DNA from: Hyalella azteca
Lineage: Eukaryota; Arthropoda; Malacostraca; Amphipoda; Hyalellidae
Length of the DNA stretch: 64,000 nt
Assembly: GCF_000764305.2 (NCBI RefSeq)
Contig: NW_025934571.1
Location: 2,888-66,887, forward strand
Direction: 5' to 3'
Position numbers and translations under genes: made by a program. How positions within the stretch are numbered: the stretch's first letter is position 1; the number at the start of each line of letters is the position of its first letter. Positions 49,201-56,022 of the stretch are shown piece by piece. The notes below the pieces were generated by a model. It saw only the letters and a program-made list of their open reading frames with translations. It did not search any database and was not told where the DNA came from.

Positions 49201-50141
49201 GCAAACGTCCAAGTTAAATTTTAGGGGTGAGGTTCTGCAATCTCATGTTCTGCTGAAATTTTCTCTGAAGAAACTCACTATGAACTCAAATTTAGGCCTC
49301 CTATTATTCAATTACACTTAAGAGCCAAAAATAACACATATATATGTATATGTGAAGTAGGTACAATCATCATGACCACAGGTCTCTGAAGTGGGCATTC
49401 CCAGAAAATTTTATAAGTGCTACTTAGTATCTTTGATGGGTGTTTCCTTGTATACATAAATGCCAGTTATGGAGTGCTGAATTTATGGAAAGTTATGGAG
49501 TGAATCCTGAGCAGTGAAGTGGGAAGTCTCAAGTGGGAAGCCTTACTAAAATAATCAAAATTACCTTTCATGAGAGATAAATCTCCCTCCTCCTGAGCAG
49601 TAAAGTAAGAAGTCTTACTCAAATTCAAATTACCTTTCATGAGAGACAAATCTCCCTCCTCCTGAGCAGTAAAGTCAGCAATGACCACCAGCAGCTGCTC
49701 ATGGGGCTCTGAAGGAGGCAGCAGAGCTGACAGATCAGCTGCAACAATACAGCTGGCAGGAACTTTGCCTTGGCTTCCATCACCCCCACATCCATACACC
49801 CACAACTTGTCTTCAATGTTTAGCACCTGAAATACAGGAAAGACAGATGAAAAAATAAAATACCTTTCATGAGTCATATAGAAGTATTTATTAATAATCA
49901 ATAAAGTACACAATCAGATGCTACTTTGTATACAACTATTTATGTAGTAACAATTTTAGTGCATAGTTTCAAATTCTACTAGGCAAGAATATGAAATTAT
50001 AACAAAAATTACTAAATAAACTTGTTGAAAAATTCATTGACTTAAAAATTAGCACTTATACACTTCTCACCTGGAAAAGTTCTCCTTTTTGCAGAGACAG
50101 TTCTTCAGGCATTACACTCTCAAAAGAAGTGATGCATCGGC
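28037..50141 (-). CDS. DNMBP: Dynamin-binding protein / Tuba (SH3 x5 - DH - BAR - SH3 x2), whole gene span
   Basis: Most exons from about 50.1 kb down to 28.0 kb join in phase into one Tuba-type protein. The order is N-terminal SH3 domains, a long disordered linker with SH3-ligand-like Pro runs (RPPLPSR), a DH (RhoGEF) domain, a BAR domain, an SH3, a disordered tail and a C-terminal SH3 ending at TAA 28037-28039. Tuba is a Cdc42 exchange factor and scaffold that links dynamin (N-terminal SH3s) to N-WASP/Ena-type actin regulators (last SH3) at membranes and junctions. The exons are detailed in the block entries below. The first coding exon is not found because a single-base N join at 50142 cuts SH3-1. 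The exon for the middle of SH3-6 is missing. The exons between BAR and SH3-6 occur partly at 21.7-22.6 kb, outside this span. One exon carries a frameshifting 127-bp duplication. This assembly would therefore not give an intact model automatically. Confidence 0.88.
28745..28861 (-). CDS. DNMBP: DNMBP exon: acidic tail before the last SH3
   Basis: This 117-bp phase-0 exon encodes DPASSHAYEEIPEGGVQSED and further acidic/Ser residues ending AAYAE. The acceptor TTCAACAG is good and the donor GTCATT is weak but joins in frame to the last exon. AYEEI and IYEEL in this and the preceding exon are tyrosine-centred acidic motifs of the type often phosphorylated, which is inference only. Confidence 0.7.
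29528..30286 (-). CDS. DNMBP: DNMBP exon: end of SH3-6 and disordered tail, frameshifted by a 127-bp duplication
   Basis: The acceptor TTTTCCAG precedes 30286. The exon begins AG CGT ACT and gives RTGFVRSSVLAPYHEVEL, the last SH3 strands (compare TKGFVYSSFLKPY), then a Ser/Pro/Gly-rich tail ending ENIYEELKT at donor GTAAGA. A 127-bp segment occurs twice in tandem (about 30130-30004 and 30003-29877), shifting the frame: the first copy is read in one frame and the rest of the exon in another. Removing one copy leaves 632 bp, which fits the phases exactly. The two copies differ at several bases. Confidence 0.75.
30600..30835. repeat. 33-bp minisatellite
   Basis: Six to seven units of CAAGGAGACAAGGATACGGA plus CTGTCATCATCCA. 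The CATCATCCA part is shared with the 30.9-31.2 kb array, suggesting common origin. Reading frames through it are not genes. Confidence 0.85.
30898..31221 (-). repeat. Donor-containing minisatellite, probable remnant of the lost SH3-6 exon end
   Basis: About 13 units of 20-27 bp read CATGTGGATGATGGAG|GTGAGTAGC on the minus strand. In phase 1 this gives HVDDGE joined to RTGFVRSS of the 30286 exon, the expected end of SH3-6 (compare IDNGVTKGFVYSS). The array stops at the adaptor at 31222. Confidence 0.7.
31222..31259. other. Nextera mate-pair junction adaptor (artefact), at the lost DNMBP exon
   Basis: The same 38-bp junction, at the upstream (minus-strand 5') end of the 30.9-31.2 kb donor array, where the parent exon should be. 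Confidence 0.98.
31260..31570 (-). mobile_element. Adaptor-bounded fragment with a basic ORF start, possibly retroelement ORF1
   Basis: Between the adaptor at 31222-31259 and the N at 31571 the minus strand encodes TSRMPKPKAKRKKKEQGDGA followed by a Ser/Pro-rich stretch. It is unlike the surrounding DNMBP gene. The basic start and its position next to a junction adaptor suggest a chimeric piece, perhaps of a retroelement, but no domain is recognisable. Confidence 0.4.
32112..32267 (-). CDS. DNMBP: DNMBP exon after the BAR domain (copy at the gene)
   Basis: This 156-bp phase-0 exon has acceptor TATGCAG and donor GTGTGT. It encodes NVAGGEVAAEGQWKAACEKL, LQLKFVADGHFSF and NPPAAADTRNMPQQ. A second copy with five amino acid differences lies at 22448-22603. 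The next exon expected in this direction is not found before the adaptor at 31222-31259 and the N at 31571. Confidence 0.7.
32970..33076 (-). repeat. 19-bp minisatellite built from the DNMBP 33074 exon end plus donor
   Basis: Six units (CACCCTGAAGCAG|GTACTG on the minus strand, period 19 bp) start at the BAR exon's 3' end. Each carries CAG|GTAC. Use of later donors would shift the frame. Confidence 0.88.
33074..36065 (-). CDS. DNMBP: DNMBP exons: DH-BAR linker and BAR domain
   Basis: The exons are 36065-35914, 35463-35354, 34556-34415, 34066-33905 and 33256-33074, and all phases agree (0,2,0,0,0). They encode RKYGSQGSS...RLSLHSIAKKSARVTSRL (matching Tuba's LNIHSIIKKSNRVSSHL), PEDVHMTTVIAEYRAVLTDV, HKSELALTEGLAECLLAGEG, ERTMNEMVQVPLQTVLSLTN with REHKLLDYDRAQ, and RARSDYEALHCQLLEELPQF. 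The last two match the BAR segments KRFDKLLDFY and ARNNYEALNAQLLDELPKF. BAR domains are curved dimers that bind or bend membranes. The 3' ends of three of these exons (35914, 33905, 33074) are the source of tandem decoy donors just downstream. Confidence 0.88.
33620..33960 (-). repeat. 80-90 bp duplications of the DNMBP 33905 exon end plus donor
   Basis: The exon end (CACAAGATGGACCGTAACAG, then CCTGGCCGTACTAGGGTG) and its GTGAGTGA donor recur at about 33809-33889 and 33729-33808, with a degenerate copy near 33620. Each copy keeps a consensus donor. Confidence 0.85.
34244..34392 (+). repeat. Dispersed repeat with (TCCG)n core, copy 4
   Basis: The same family, in the DNMBP intron just downstream (minus sense) of the 34415 exon. 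Confidence 0.85.
34975..35335. repeat. Minisatellite of about 41-62 bp units in a DNMBP BAR intron
   Basis: Seven to nine units of the type AATGTCCAACATAATATCGT followed by ACGAGGTATCTTGGTAAATTG, between exons 35354 and 34556. Confidence 0.85.
35824..35940 (-). repeat. Duplications of the DNMBP 35914 exon end plus donor
   Basis: GCCTCCCTCGGCCTCTCC followed by ACCTTG|GTGA occurs at the exon (35912-35938), again at about 35862-35888, and degenerate at about 35826-35850. The period is roughly 36-50 bp. Confidence 0.85.
36356..37045 (-). CDS. DNMBP: DNMBP exons: DH domain C-terminal helices
   Basis: Exons 37045-36924 (phase 2 out) and 36492-36356 (phase 1 out). The first encodes YGQHGVKRKYMEQVLKELQQ and MRSVLIKPVQRILK, containing the hallmark DH motif (LIKPVQR) that forms the Cdc42-facing helix. 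The second continues YPLFLDRLLSYTPPGE through RMADVANAVNTHTRRMDI. The split codon AA|G restores Lys-Tyr-Pro as in Tuba (RYPLLL). The first exon uses donor GTGGGT. The acceptor of the second is the unusual GTGTGAAG, and it is repeated in three 83-bp units upstream. Confidence 0.85.
36490..36730 (-). repeat. Three 83-bp units carrying the acceptor of the DNMBP 36492 exon
   Basis: Units starting at 36491, 36574 and 36657 repeat the acceptor region (TATATGTGTGAAG|GTAC) into the upstream intron. Here the 3' splice site, not the donor, has been multiplied. Confidence 0.8.
37250..37440. repeat. 21-bp minisatellite after DH exon copy 1
   Basis: Units of the type ATGACCATGAACATAGGAGTT, beginning just past the donor of the 37445 exon. 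Related to the larger array at 38090-38690. Confidence 0.85.
37445..37615 (-). CDS. DNMBP: DNMBP DH exon, tandem copy 1 of 3
   Basis: This 171-bp phase-0 exon encodes IILAAKQLQKSLQSVSFNSD, DELDIGAVFLAESDSLCDAY and KTYCAHHTTVVEPLLSQ, the DH region matching Tuba's VSKQLLAALE...VGPVFLGH segment. It has acceptor TTTTTCAG and donor GTGGGG. It is the copy nearest to the next DH exon (37045-36924). The two other copies (38700-38870 and 39056-39210) encode the same residues with only silent changes. Confidence 0.8.
38090..38690. repeat. 21-bp minisatellite after DH exon copy 2
   Basis: About 28 units of the same 21-bp type (GTTATGACCATGAACATGGGA) fill the intron between exon copies 1 and 2, up to the copy 2 donor. 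Long open frames on both strands here are repeat translations. Confidence 0.9.
38700..38870 (-). CDS. DNMBP: DNMBP DH exon, tandem copy 2 of 3
   Basis: This is a full 171-bp copy with its own acceptor (TTTTTCAG) and donor (GTGTTG), protein-identical to copy 1 and differing at a few silent sites. If both copies were spliced in, the DH segment would be repeated and the domain broken, so mutually exclusive use, a silent copy or an assembly duplicate are the possibilities. A minisatellite starts a few bases after the donor. Confidence 0.6.
39056..39210 (-). CDS. DNMBP: DNMBP DH exon, tandem copy 3 of 3, cut by an N join
   Basis: The first 155 bp of the same exon are present, with an intact acceptor. 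The 3' end is lost at the single N at 39055. About 140 bp of flanking intron upstream of it (39211-39360) is nearly identical to that of copy 2, and sequence like the left flank of copy 3 is also seen elsewhere, so this copy may be the other haplotype joined in by the assembler. Confidence 0.5.
39600..40150 (-). repeat. 27-bp minisatellite built from the DNMBP 40150 exon end plus donor
   Basis: About 17 units of 27 bp read, on the minus strand, GGCAACGTCAAGCAG|GTACAG plus TTTGCT. The first part is the last 15 bases of the exon and GTACAG is its donor. The array starts at the exon itself. The unit is a multiple of three and stays open, so using a later donor would add nine residues (VQFAGNVKQ) per unit. 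Confidence 0.9.
39662..40001. other. Four Nextera junction adaptors inside the 27-bp DNMBP array (artefacts)
   Basis: 38-bp junctions lie at 39662-39699, 39798-39835, 39895-39932 and 39964-40001. They interrupt the tandem array in mid-unit, so the array's length and copy number here are not reliable. Confidence 0.98.
40150..40224 (-). CDS. DNMBP: DNMBP exon: DH domain, second part
   Basis: This 75-bp exon (acceptor TTTTGCAG, donor GTACAG) encodes VARTTATHAKQAGVDLPTLM then GNVKQ. It aligns with the Tuba DH segment around IDFEGLFGNMQ. Its last 12 coding bases and its donor are the unit that is repeated downstream in the 27-bp array (39600-40150). Confidence 0.8.
40764..41000 (-). repeat. 119-bp tandem duplication of the DNMBP DH exon end, donor and TA-rich DNA
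   Basis: The segment with CACGACCTCGAGGCGCTCGT, the GTACGG donor and the flanking TA repeat is present twice (matching points 40774 and 40893). It again copies an exon end with its donor into the intron. Confidence 0.85.
40900..41075 (-). CDS. DNMBP: DNMBP exon: start of DH domain, with an in-frame TA-rich insert
   Basis: The acceptor CCCCAG precedes 41075. The exon encodes RRELVQELLTTEVEFI and, 69 bp later, HDLEALVQ before donor GTACGG at 40899. The two parts align without a gap to the Tuba DH start (TERDYIRDLE-type), so the 69 bp between them look inserted. The insert is almost pure TA-type sequence, is a multiple of three, contains no stop, and has no GT-AG ends. The exon is 176 bp and its phases (2-base entry, phase-0 exit) fit the neighbours with or without the insert. 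Either a hydrophobic stretch of about 23 residues is translated or a non-canonical intron is removed. Confidence 0.7.
41569..41730 (+). other. Coding-like stretch on the opposite strand of a DNMBP intron
   Basis: The plus strand reads MQPAEGSSVSISKRRSDKEG then QVKSNRNEDTRTRGRVHGTS, with polar, even composition and higher GC than its surroundings. No acceptor/donor pair or family is recognised, so it may be an exon of a nested gene or chance. Confidence 0.2.
41725..41860. repeat. 35-bp minisatellite
   Basis: Four units of GGAATCCTACCTACTTAATA plus ACCAACTTAATGTAT, in a DNMBP intron. Confidence 0.85.
42345..42590 (-). CDS. DNMBP: DNMBP linker exon before the DH domain
   Basis: The minus strand encodes MSMESLMQFDGRSSGRAASL and, after a further stretch, SVSVPASEEEEKNNA. 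It ends in phase 1 at donor GTGGTT (42344). The next exon starts with two bases that complete the codon (G+AC, Asp), so the join to 41075 is supported. The 5' border is not resolved: the exon runs straight into a minisatellite of about 30 bp units (42590-42780), and no acceptor fitting the phase-1 end of the 44968 exon is clear. The 42590 limit is approximate. Confidence 0.6.
42590..42780. repeat. Minisatellite at the 5' border of the DNMBP 42345 exon
   Basis: Seven units of about 29 bp (TTGTTCAGGTATTATTAGCG CTTACAGAG type) run directly into the exon's coding sequence, hiding its acceptor. Confidence 0.8.
43070..43256 (-). repeat. Dispersed repeat with (TCCG)n core, copy 5
   Basis: The same family with the longest TCCG run, in the DNMBP intron between 44968 and 42590. 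Confidence 0.85.
44968..46568 (-). CDS. DNMBP: DNMBP large exon: SH3-4, SH3-5 and disordered linker
   Basis: This single 1,601-bp exon enters in phase 2 and leaves in phase 1 (donor GTGAGT at 44967). It encodes about 534 residues. An SH3 (AKAVYDFSGQYPNELSFRRD continued to GTERGIFPTSYVDI) is followed by a second SH3-like unit (AEHSYVAQEKGDVSVVQGE, then DENWAIVE and SGMCPRNHF). After that comes a long Ser/Pro/Asp-rich linker with RPPLPSR and similar Pro runs. Human Tuba has four N-terminal SH3 domains, so the second unit would be a fifth. The linker is typical of disordered scaffolding sequence, and its conservation cannot be judged here. Confidence 0.85.
46875..50141 (-). CDS. DNMBP: DNMBP exons for SH3-1, SH3-2 and SH3-3
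   Basis: The exons are 50141-50071 (5' end cut by the N join), 49826-49634, 49051-48933, 48276-48137 and 47528-46875, with phases 0,1,0,2,2 at their 3' ends. SH3-1 is CITSFESVMPEELSLQKGE continued by VLNIEDKLWVYG and GKVPASC. SH3-2 is VVIADFTAQEEGDLSLMKG continued by DDSWWRGRAYGKEGIFPANF. SH3-3 is VLQSFTPQLDEELLLTPGD, then GDWFR joined across the intron to GKCRNNIGIFPANFVEI. Each has the ALYDF-like start, acidic RT loop, Trp and final G-x-(F/V)-P signature. Each SH3 is split by an intron. The last exon continues as about 190 residues of Ser/Asn-rich linker. In the Tuba family these SH3s bind dynamin's proline-rich domain. Confidence 0.88.
47998..48140 (-). repeat. 22-bp minisatellite built from the DNMBP 48137 exon end plus donor
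   Basis: Six units of about 22 bp (GACTGGTTCAG|GTACAGTGGG on the minus strand) follow the SH3-3 exon, each recreating its splice donor. One unit is interrupted at 48040-48065 by a copy of the exon's own start (GATGTCTGCCAGGAGAAG type). Confidence 0.88.
48283..48392. repeat. Short minisatellite (GATTAGATTATGGTCATATT)
   Basis: Four to five units of about 25 bp immediately upstream of the acceptor of the 48276 exon. Confidence 0.75.
49563..49634 (-). repeat. 71-bp duplication of the DNMBP 49634 exon end plus donor
   Basis: TTTACTGCTCAGGAGGAGGG plus the coding bases to ATGAAAG|GTAATT recurs once in the intron, about 71 bp downstream on the minus strand. Confidence 0.85.
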
Positions 50142-50629
50142 NCCTTCGATGGTATCGACTATCGAATGCTGTCTGTCGATATTGAGTCGGTATATCTCCT
50201 TGTTGGCACAGAAGAAGAAATCTGTGTACGGAGCTAAAAATTATGGTTGGCAAAGATATCAAGTACCGACTAGAAGGAATGAATGAATTGAATTTTTGAA
50301 AATGAATTCAAAAATTTCTGAAGAAATGAATTGAATTTTTTTCCAATAGCACTGTTTAGCACGATCACATATTTTAATCGTGCAAATGTTGCACGATCAA
50401 GTAGTGGCGCCATCACAAGTAGAGCCATCATTCTATGCGTGTATAATCCGCGCTGTCGGATTATTGACAAAATTCTATCATAAGTCAAGGTGTTGCTACT
50501 TGCTAGTAAATCTTTAGTTTCCTATCGCTTCAGCAGACACCCTCTAGAGTTACGTCATAGAGTCAGCACTTACGCCGGTCGGAAGTCGATTTTGCGTACT
50601 TACGAAGTTTTGATAATACGGCCCCTGGT

Positions 50630-50985
50630 CTACTTATAGGACTCAAAAATGAACTTGAGACAGAGTCTAAAAAACTCTCTGCTTTGCCACTATGGCTATA
50701 GGTCTACATGGAATATAGTAGCTACCATTATGACCACAAATAGAGCCTTCAAGTGATGTTTGGAGCCATAAGATTCCTGCTAGATTAATTAAATCCTATT
50801 TTATTGTTAGCGTCCACTATCAGTCATAGTGACAAACCAGAGAATTTTTAGAATGAATTCATTTTTAATTTCCGCATTTACTCAAGATTTGAACCAATAT
50901 CTTATGTATGATGATGCTGGTATCCATGATACTTTACTGGTCTACTTATAGGACTCAAAAATGAACTTGAGGGAGAGCAGGCATG
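50630..50985. mobile_element. hAT-like MITE, two partial copies
   Basis: 50630-50697 is the right half (TACTTATAGGACTCAAAAAT to GCTTTGCCACTATGG) and 50833-50975 is the left two thirds, truncated at GAACTTGAGGGAGAG. Another partial copy lies at 51447-51560. Confidence 0.75.
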
Positions 50986-51034
50986 GAATATATCTGCTTG
51001 GTGAGCCGCGACTGAATTTTTTGAGCCGTGGTTT

Positions 51035-51172
51035 TATGGATTTGCCAGCCGTAATTACATTTCTTAAAATTTTTCTATGTCAAATAGTTTTTGAGTTGTG
51101 GAGGTTTTTGTTAAAAAAACGAAAAGTGGTCTAAGTTACCCCGCCGGTCTAAGTTACCCCACTTTACAGTAC
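51035..51172. mobile_element. Opposite end of the GGGGTTACTTTGA-type element
   Basis: The complement reads GTACTGTAAAGTGGGGTAAC and GGGGTAACTTAGACCAC, matching the end at 15243. It is truncated next to the MITE fragment. Confidence 0.6.
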
Positions 51173-51602
51173 CTATTTAGTAATGATACTTGCACTAAGT
51201 CTAAGGTGTATCATGTATGAACAAATACCTTTATTTATTAGATATACATTTATATGTACCCTCATGTAATTGATGTAAAGACTAAAGATTGAAATCACAA
51301 ATTTTTTAGAAGTGAATATCATACTAATCATAGCATTATAAGTTAGCATTCAAATAAGATTAAATTAAAACAATGAGAAGAAAAGGTGAAAAAACTTAAG
51401 CTAATGGAAAACAGAATACATTTGACATGCCAAGAGGCTATAGGCATAGTGGCAAACCAGAGATTTTTTAGAATCAGCTCATTTTCAATTTCCTCATTTA
51501 CTCAAGATTTTAATCAACTTCTCAAGTATGATAATGCTGGTATTCATGATACTTTACTGGTGCCGTATTATCAAAACTTCGTAACTTTTTGTACTTCCGA
51601 CA

Positions 51603-51640
51603 AAAAAGTTACGTGTTACATAAGTAACACGTAACTTTTT
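51603..51640. repeat. Perfect 17-bp hairpin
   Basis: AAAAAGTTACGTGTTAC and its complement flank a 4-base loop. It lies near other inverted ATTATCAAAA(C/T) motifs (50597-50622, 51563-51586, 51662-51688) that may be the ends of a larger element. Confidence 0.8.
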
Positions 51641-54014
51641 AACACGCTCTACCCTAATTTTGGCATTATCAAAATATTCGTACGTAAGNGTCCTGACATA
51701 CCTACAAGCTACAAATCTACAATGTAGATACGAGCTCGACTGTAGACAGTCACTGAGTCAATGTCTCAATGAACGCAAAACTAACGGGACAACAAAGTTA
51801 CATCGTCAACATATGGTCACGGCAAACACAATAAAAAATGTGAGTGGTGGATTAGGCACCTGGAAATTTCAACATATCTTTCAATAATTTTGTTACAAGG
51901 TCATCTGACTATTCGTAATTTTGTGTAAAAATGTGTATAATCACTAGGTAGTCCGAGAAATGATAGAATAATTCGTGCTTAATAAGAGGCATTGTCGGAT
52001 TGGATGCATGCAATACACATCCAGCAAAAACTATGTCCGAATATATGAATAAAATCAAGCATTCTTGATAGCTTTTAACCGTGCTTCCTGGCGTAGCGTA
52101 AAAATGAGCACATTGTCCAGTGGTCTACGGTAGTAGTCTAATAATGTAAGAGGTGAAAACGTCGCTAGCTTGCAATTCCGGCATGCAGGTGCACCACAAT
52201 CAGTTGACGCCGGACTGTGGTGCTATAGCAATGTGTGCTCGGTATGGTGCTGCACAAGATCGTTGGTGAATGAACATAGTCACGTAAAGAATATTTTGAG
52301 GCGAGTATTGTGTGCAATGAATGATACCTAGAATTAGTTACGCTATACGTTGAATGGATTGGGACGTACTTTTGGAATGTGTAATGACATGTAACAGTAG
52401 GTTATTTATTATCTTTTCAGAGAATAAAGGCACCTGTTCTTAATGTTATCAATTCCATGTTACTTAAATTATCGAAAGTACAAGAATTTAAATAAATTGC
52501 CGAAAAGTACAGGAATCGGCAACACGCCATGTGCCTATAACTTCAGTGCCGACACTTCTACGCATTCTATTCTACTTTATAGATTGGCAAAGTATTTACG
52601 TTCAGACGGATAATAGCGAAAGTATTTGTTGAAGAGCTATAGTAGCTTACCGGTTTGAAAAGAATTCTAGGTAAACTTATTGCGTGGCATTCTTTAGAAA
52701 TGGTCGTTGCATAGACCTTTACCACATCCGACCGAGCTTCAAGGACGTTCAGTGAAAAACAGCATAGTTTCCCTCGTCTGCTGATTCCTGGAATAAACCT
52801 AGCATCGTAGTCCCATGGAGGCTGAATCGACATTGGCTATTCACGAGATCATTATAATTTCGACGATAATTCTAAGTCAGAAATAGATGGGAATTGTTTG
52901 AACAGCCGCAACAGATGAATTTTAACTATGAGGTGTCGTGAATCAGCTGAGTAAACAGCACCCAGGAGTTTCATTATCTCGTTGCCTGGATCGCTTTAGA
53001 AAGTTCTACTTGGAACTTGAATTCGGCTGAGGAAAAAATAAGTTGCTTGATAACTCCACGCCGCTTGTTTTGCGAGGTGCCGATATAGTTTCAGACGGCA
53101 TGTACGGGAACGGGAAACGGAAAAATTCCCATTGCCGAATCGGCAAGAAACCAGCTACTTAGAAGTAATGGCCCATACACTACGTAATAATATTTAACTT
53201 CACACCGTTCACGTTAATGTTGCTACTCTTGTCCCGTCAATAAATAAATTTTAGATGAATACATGGATTATTTTGCTGCTCAAGAATGAATCTTGCTGTT
53301 TTACAGCCATCGTGACGAGGGATATAATGAATGTTAAATACCGTAAATAGTTATTATCCGGTATAAATTATACGACGCTCGTAAGTAAAAGTGATATACC
53401 TCATCGAGGGTGCTAGAACCATTGAAGAAACCGGTTACCATGATATCGCTTATAGAATATTGCTTATGAAGATAATGCACCGGATTTTAGTATACAGAAT
53501 ATCACTAAAAACTGCTGAGCATTTTGATATTTCATGTAATTTCTTATATCAAACATATTTGGAATAAATTAAATGAAAATCAATATCATTGAGTTCAAAA
53601 AGTAATATTTACATTTAAAATGAATAAGAACAATTGCTCGGAGCATTTGCGAATTTCAATGCATATTTATTGATGCGAGGACTAGCCAATTCAGTAAAGA
53701 ATACTACGCATTATGCATGACATGACTAAGGAGACTTCCCATTTCCTGCCAGCAATCTTTTGCTAGCGTCTGCTTCTCAACAAATTTCCTGTTGCAGCCC
53801 TCGGTGATGACGATGTGTTCATGCGCTGCCATTCTCATGTTTTTAGCCAACCCTGTTAGCTAATTTAACTTCTTATTGCAACATTTTAAGTGACGTCTCT
53901 CAAAGGAGGAAAAATTTGAGGCGCCATCTTTGTCGGACTGGATGCGTCACTCGGAGGCATGAGCCAGACTTAGCAAAATAGCGATGCAATTTTTGCCATG
54001 TCAGTGGCAAAAAT

Positions 54015-54052
54015 GGATGACCCACTGACACAAAAATGTCAGTGGGTCATCC
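54015..54052. repeat. Perfect 16-bp hairpin
   Basis: GGATGACCCACTGACA and its complement with a 6-base loop. No role is evident. Confidence 0.85.
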
Positions 54053-55904
54053 AGACCCATTTTGCTCCTGGGCGTATCAGTACTACTTGCGGAAAGCGTG
54101 CCACCATTTGGACAAGATGACCCAGTCATATGTCTGAGTGATATGTTGCCAACGCTCCCACAGGTCCGATGGTAATAATGTGCATAAAATCATGAGGTCG
54201 TTGAAGTTCTACATCAAAGATCCCACGTATAAATAAATGTGAGACTATCATCATTATGTGGTGTTAGAGACGGGCTAATTTCATGAATTTGTAATTTATT
54301 AAGACAATTAAAAAGGCAGAATTGAACAGAATAAATTCCAGTTAGATAAATAAATTACAAAAAATAATTTGTTTAAATCCGGGCCTTGAAAGTTCGAAAT
54401 ACCTTTTTGCTTTTCCCATGACTGTTATTGCTGAAAATGTGTCTTTTTAATATATGTTAGCATGAATTCGTTAGAAGATTTGTGTTTTTTATGTCTTATA
54501 ATTCATTATTTCTAAACAAAAAAAGTAAATTAGGTAGCTTATAGGTAAAATTATGTGTGTACAGTATTTGATATGCGAGTGTGTTTGAGAAGGTGAATGC
54601 ATTCTAGCCGTGCCGCCTTCCATTGCCAATCATTGTAACCTGTTGCGTATACATGTTAAGCAACAACAATTACTGTTAATGAGCTGAGGTCGACATTAAT
54701 TAAGAATAGCGGAATGGAAAGAGGTGTTGCATGAAGGCCTTGGATAGTAATTAAACAACATGCATTGATCAAAATAACATCATTCATGATACGGTGAGAC
54801 TCAAATGCCGTGACCGCAAGTGAACATCGAGCGTTTCTATCTCATGCAGCGCCGCGGCAACACCTGTTGCTGCAGAGCCTGTACCTTAAACCTGTTCTTT
54901 AACGCTTAATATTTCAGATCAAAAGAATGCTATACTCATAGAAATAATCGAGTCACTATGACAGACAGTCTCACCCACAGCACGTACAAGCAGGGAGCGA
55001 ACGTAGCCCTGATACGCTCATGCATTTGTCGTGCTAAAATGGGTCAGGATGCCCGGCCAAGTTAGCTGCAATAAGTGTATCGTTATTTGGATATAGTCAC
55101 ATTCGTTTCTTTGAGTGCAGAATTTGAGTCGTTGTTTAATTCGTGCAGTTGAAAAGTATGCTGATGTTACTGTGAACGAAATACTTATGGGGAAATAATG
55201 GAAATAGCAATCGGCTCCGTCACCATTACCATAAATTATTACATTCGCAGGCAGAAATTGCATTGTTTTTCTAACAGTGTTGCAAACCGGATGTGCATAT
55301 TATATACCAGTCCATGATGTAAGTATTTATAGAACGCATAAAATTTAGCATCATGAAGTGAGTCCACCTAACTCACTTGAGCTTCCATGCCAAACAACGT
55401 ATTAAGTCATGATGCACTTCCCGTAGCATCACAATCCGGTGTCAATATTTATGGACATCGGCATACAATAACCGCAACTGTCCCCCCTCATCCATTGCGT
55501 GTATGCAGGTGCGGAAATGGAGGCAACCTCCAACCCAGCACATCGTTGACCTTGTACTCCGTGACCGCTTGCATAGAGAGTGCCAGAAGGTCTTTTTTCC
55601 GGACGCTTGTAATGTAAATAATATTGTTGGATTATAAACAATTGTATAATTCGATAACTATTCTCGATCACCAAAAATGAATGATTATTCAATTGTCTGA
55701 AACTACTCACTTGCTAATACTCTACAATTTGGAAAAATGCATGATCTCAATTTAATACCTTCATAAATAACACTAGCAAAATGTAATTTTTATCTAGCAC
55801 GTTATGTTAACATATGCCGCAGTAAATCGACTTGTGTCTATGTTTTCGAAATGAAAACGCGACAGCCAATAAATGTTCAACATGGAAAAAATTGCATGGG
55901 CACA

Positions 55905-56022
55905 TCTGGCGTGAGACTTGTCATGTACAGGTTGGCTGGGTCCCGCTGGCGGGAGACTTGTAATGTACAGGTTGGCTGGGTCCCGCTGGCGAGAGACTTG
56001 TCATGTACAGGTTGGCTGGGTC
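55905..56022. repeat. 52-bp minisatellite ending at an N join
   Basis: Two and a half units of GAGACTTGTCATGTACAGGT plus TGGCTGGGTCCCGCTGGCG run into the N at 56023, which probably hides more copies. Confidence 0.85.
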
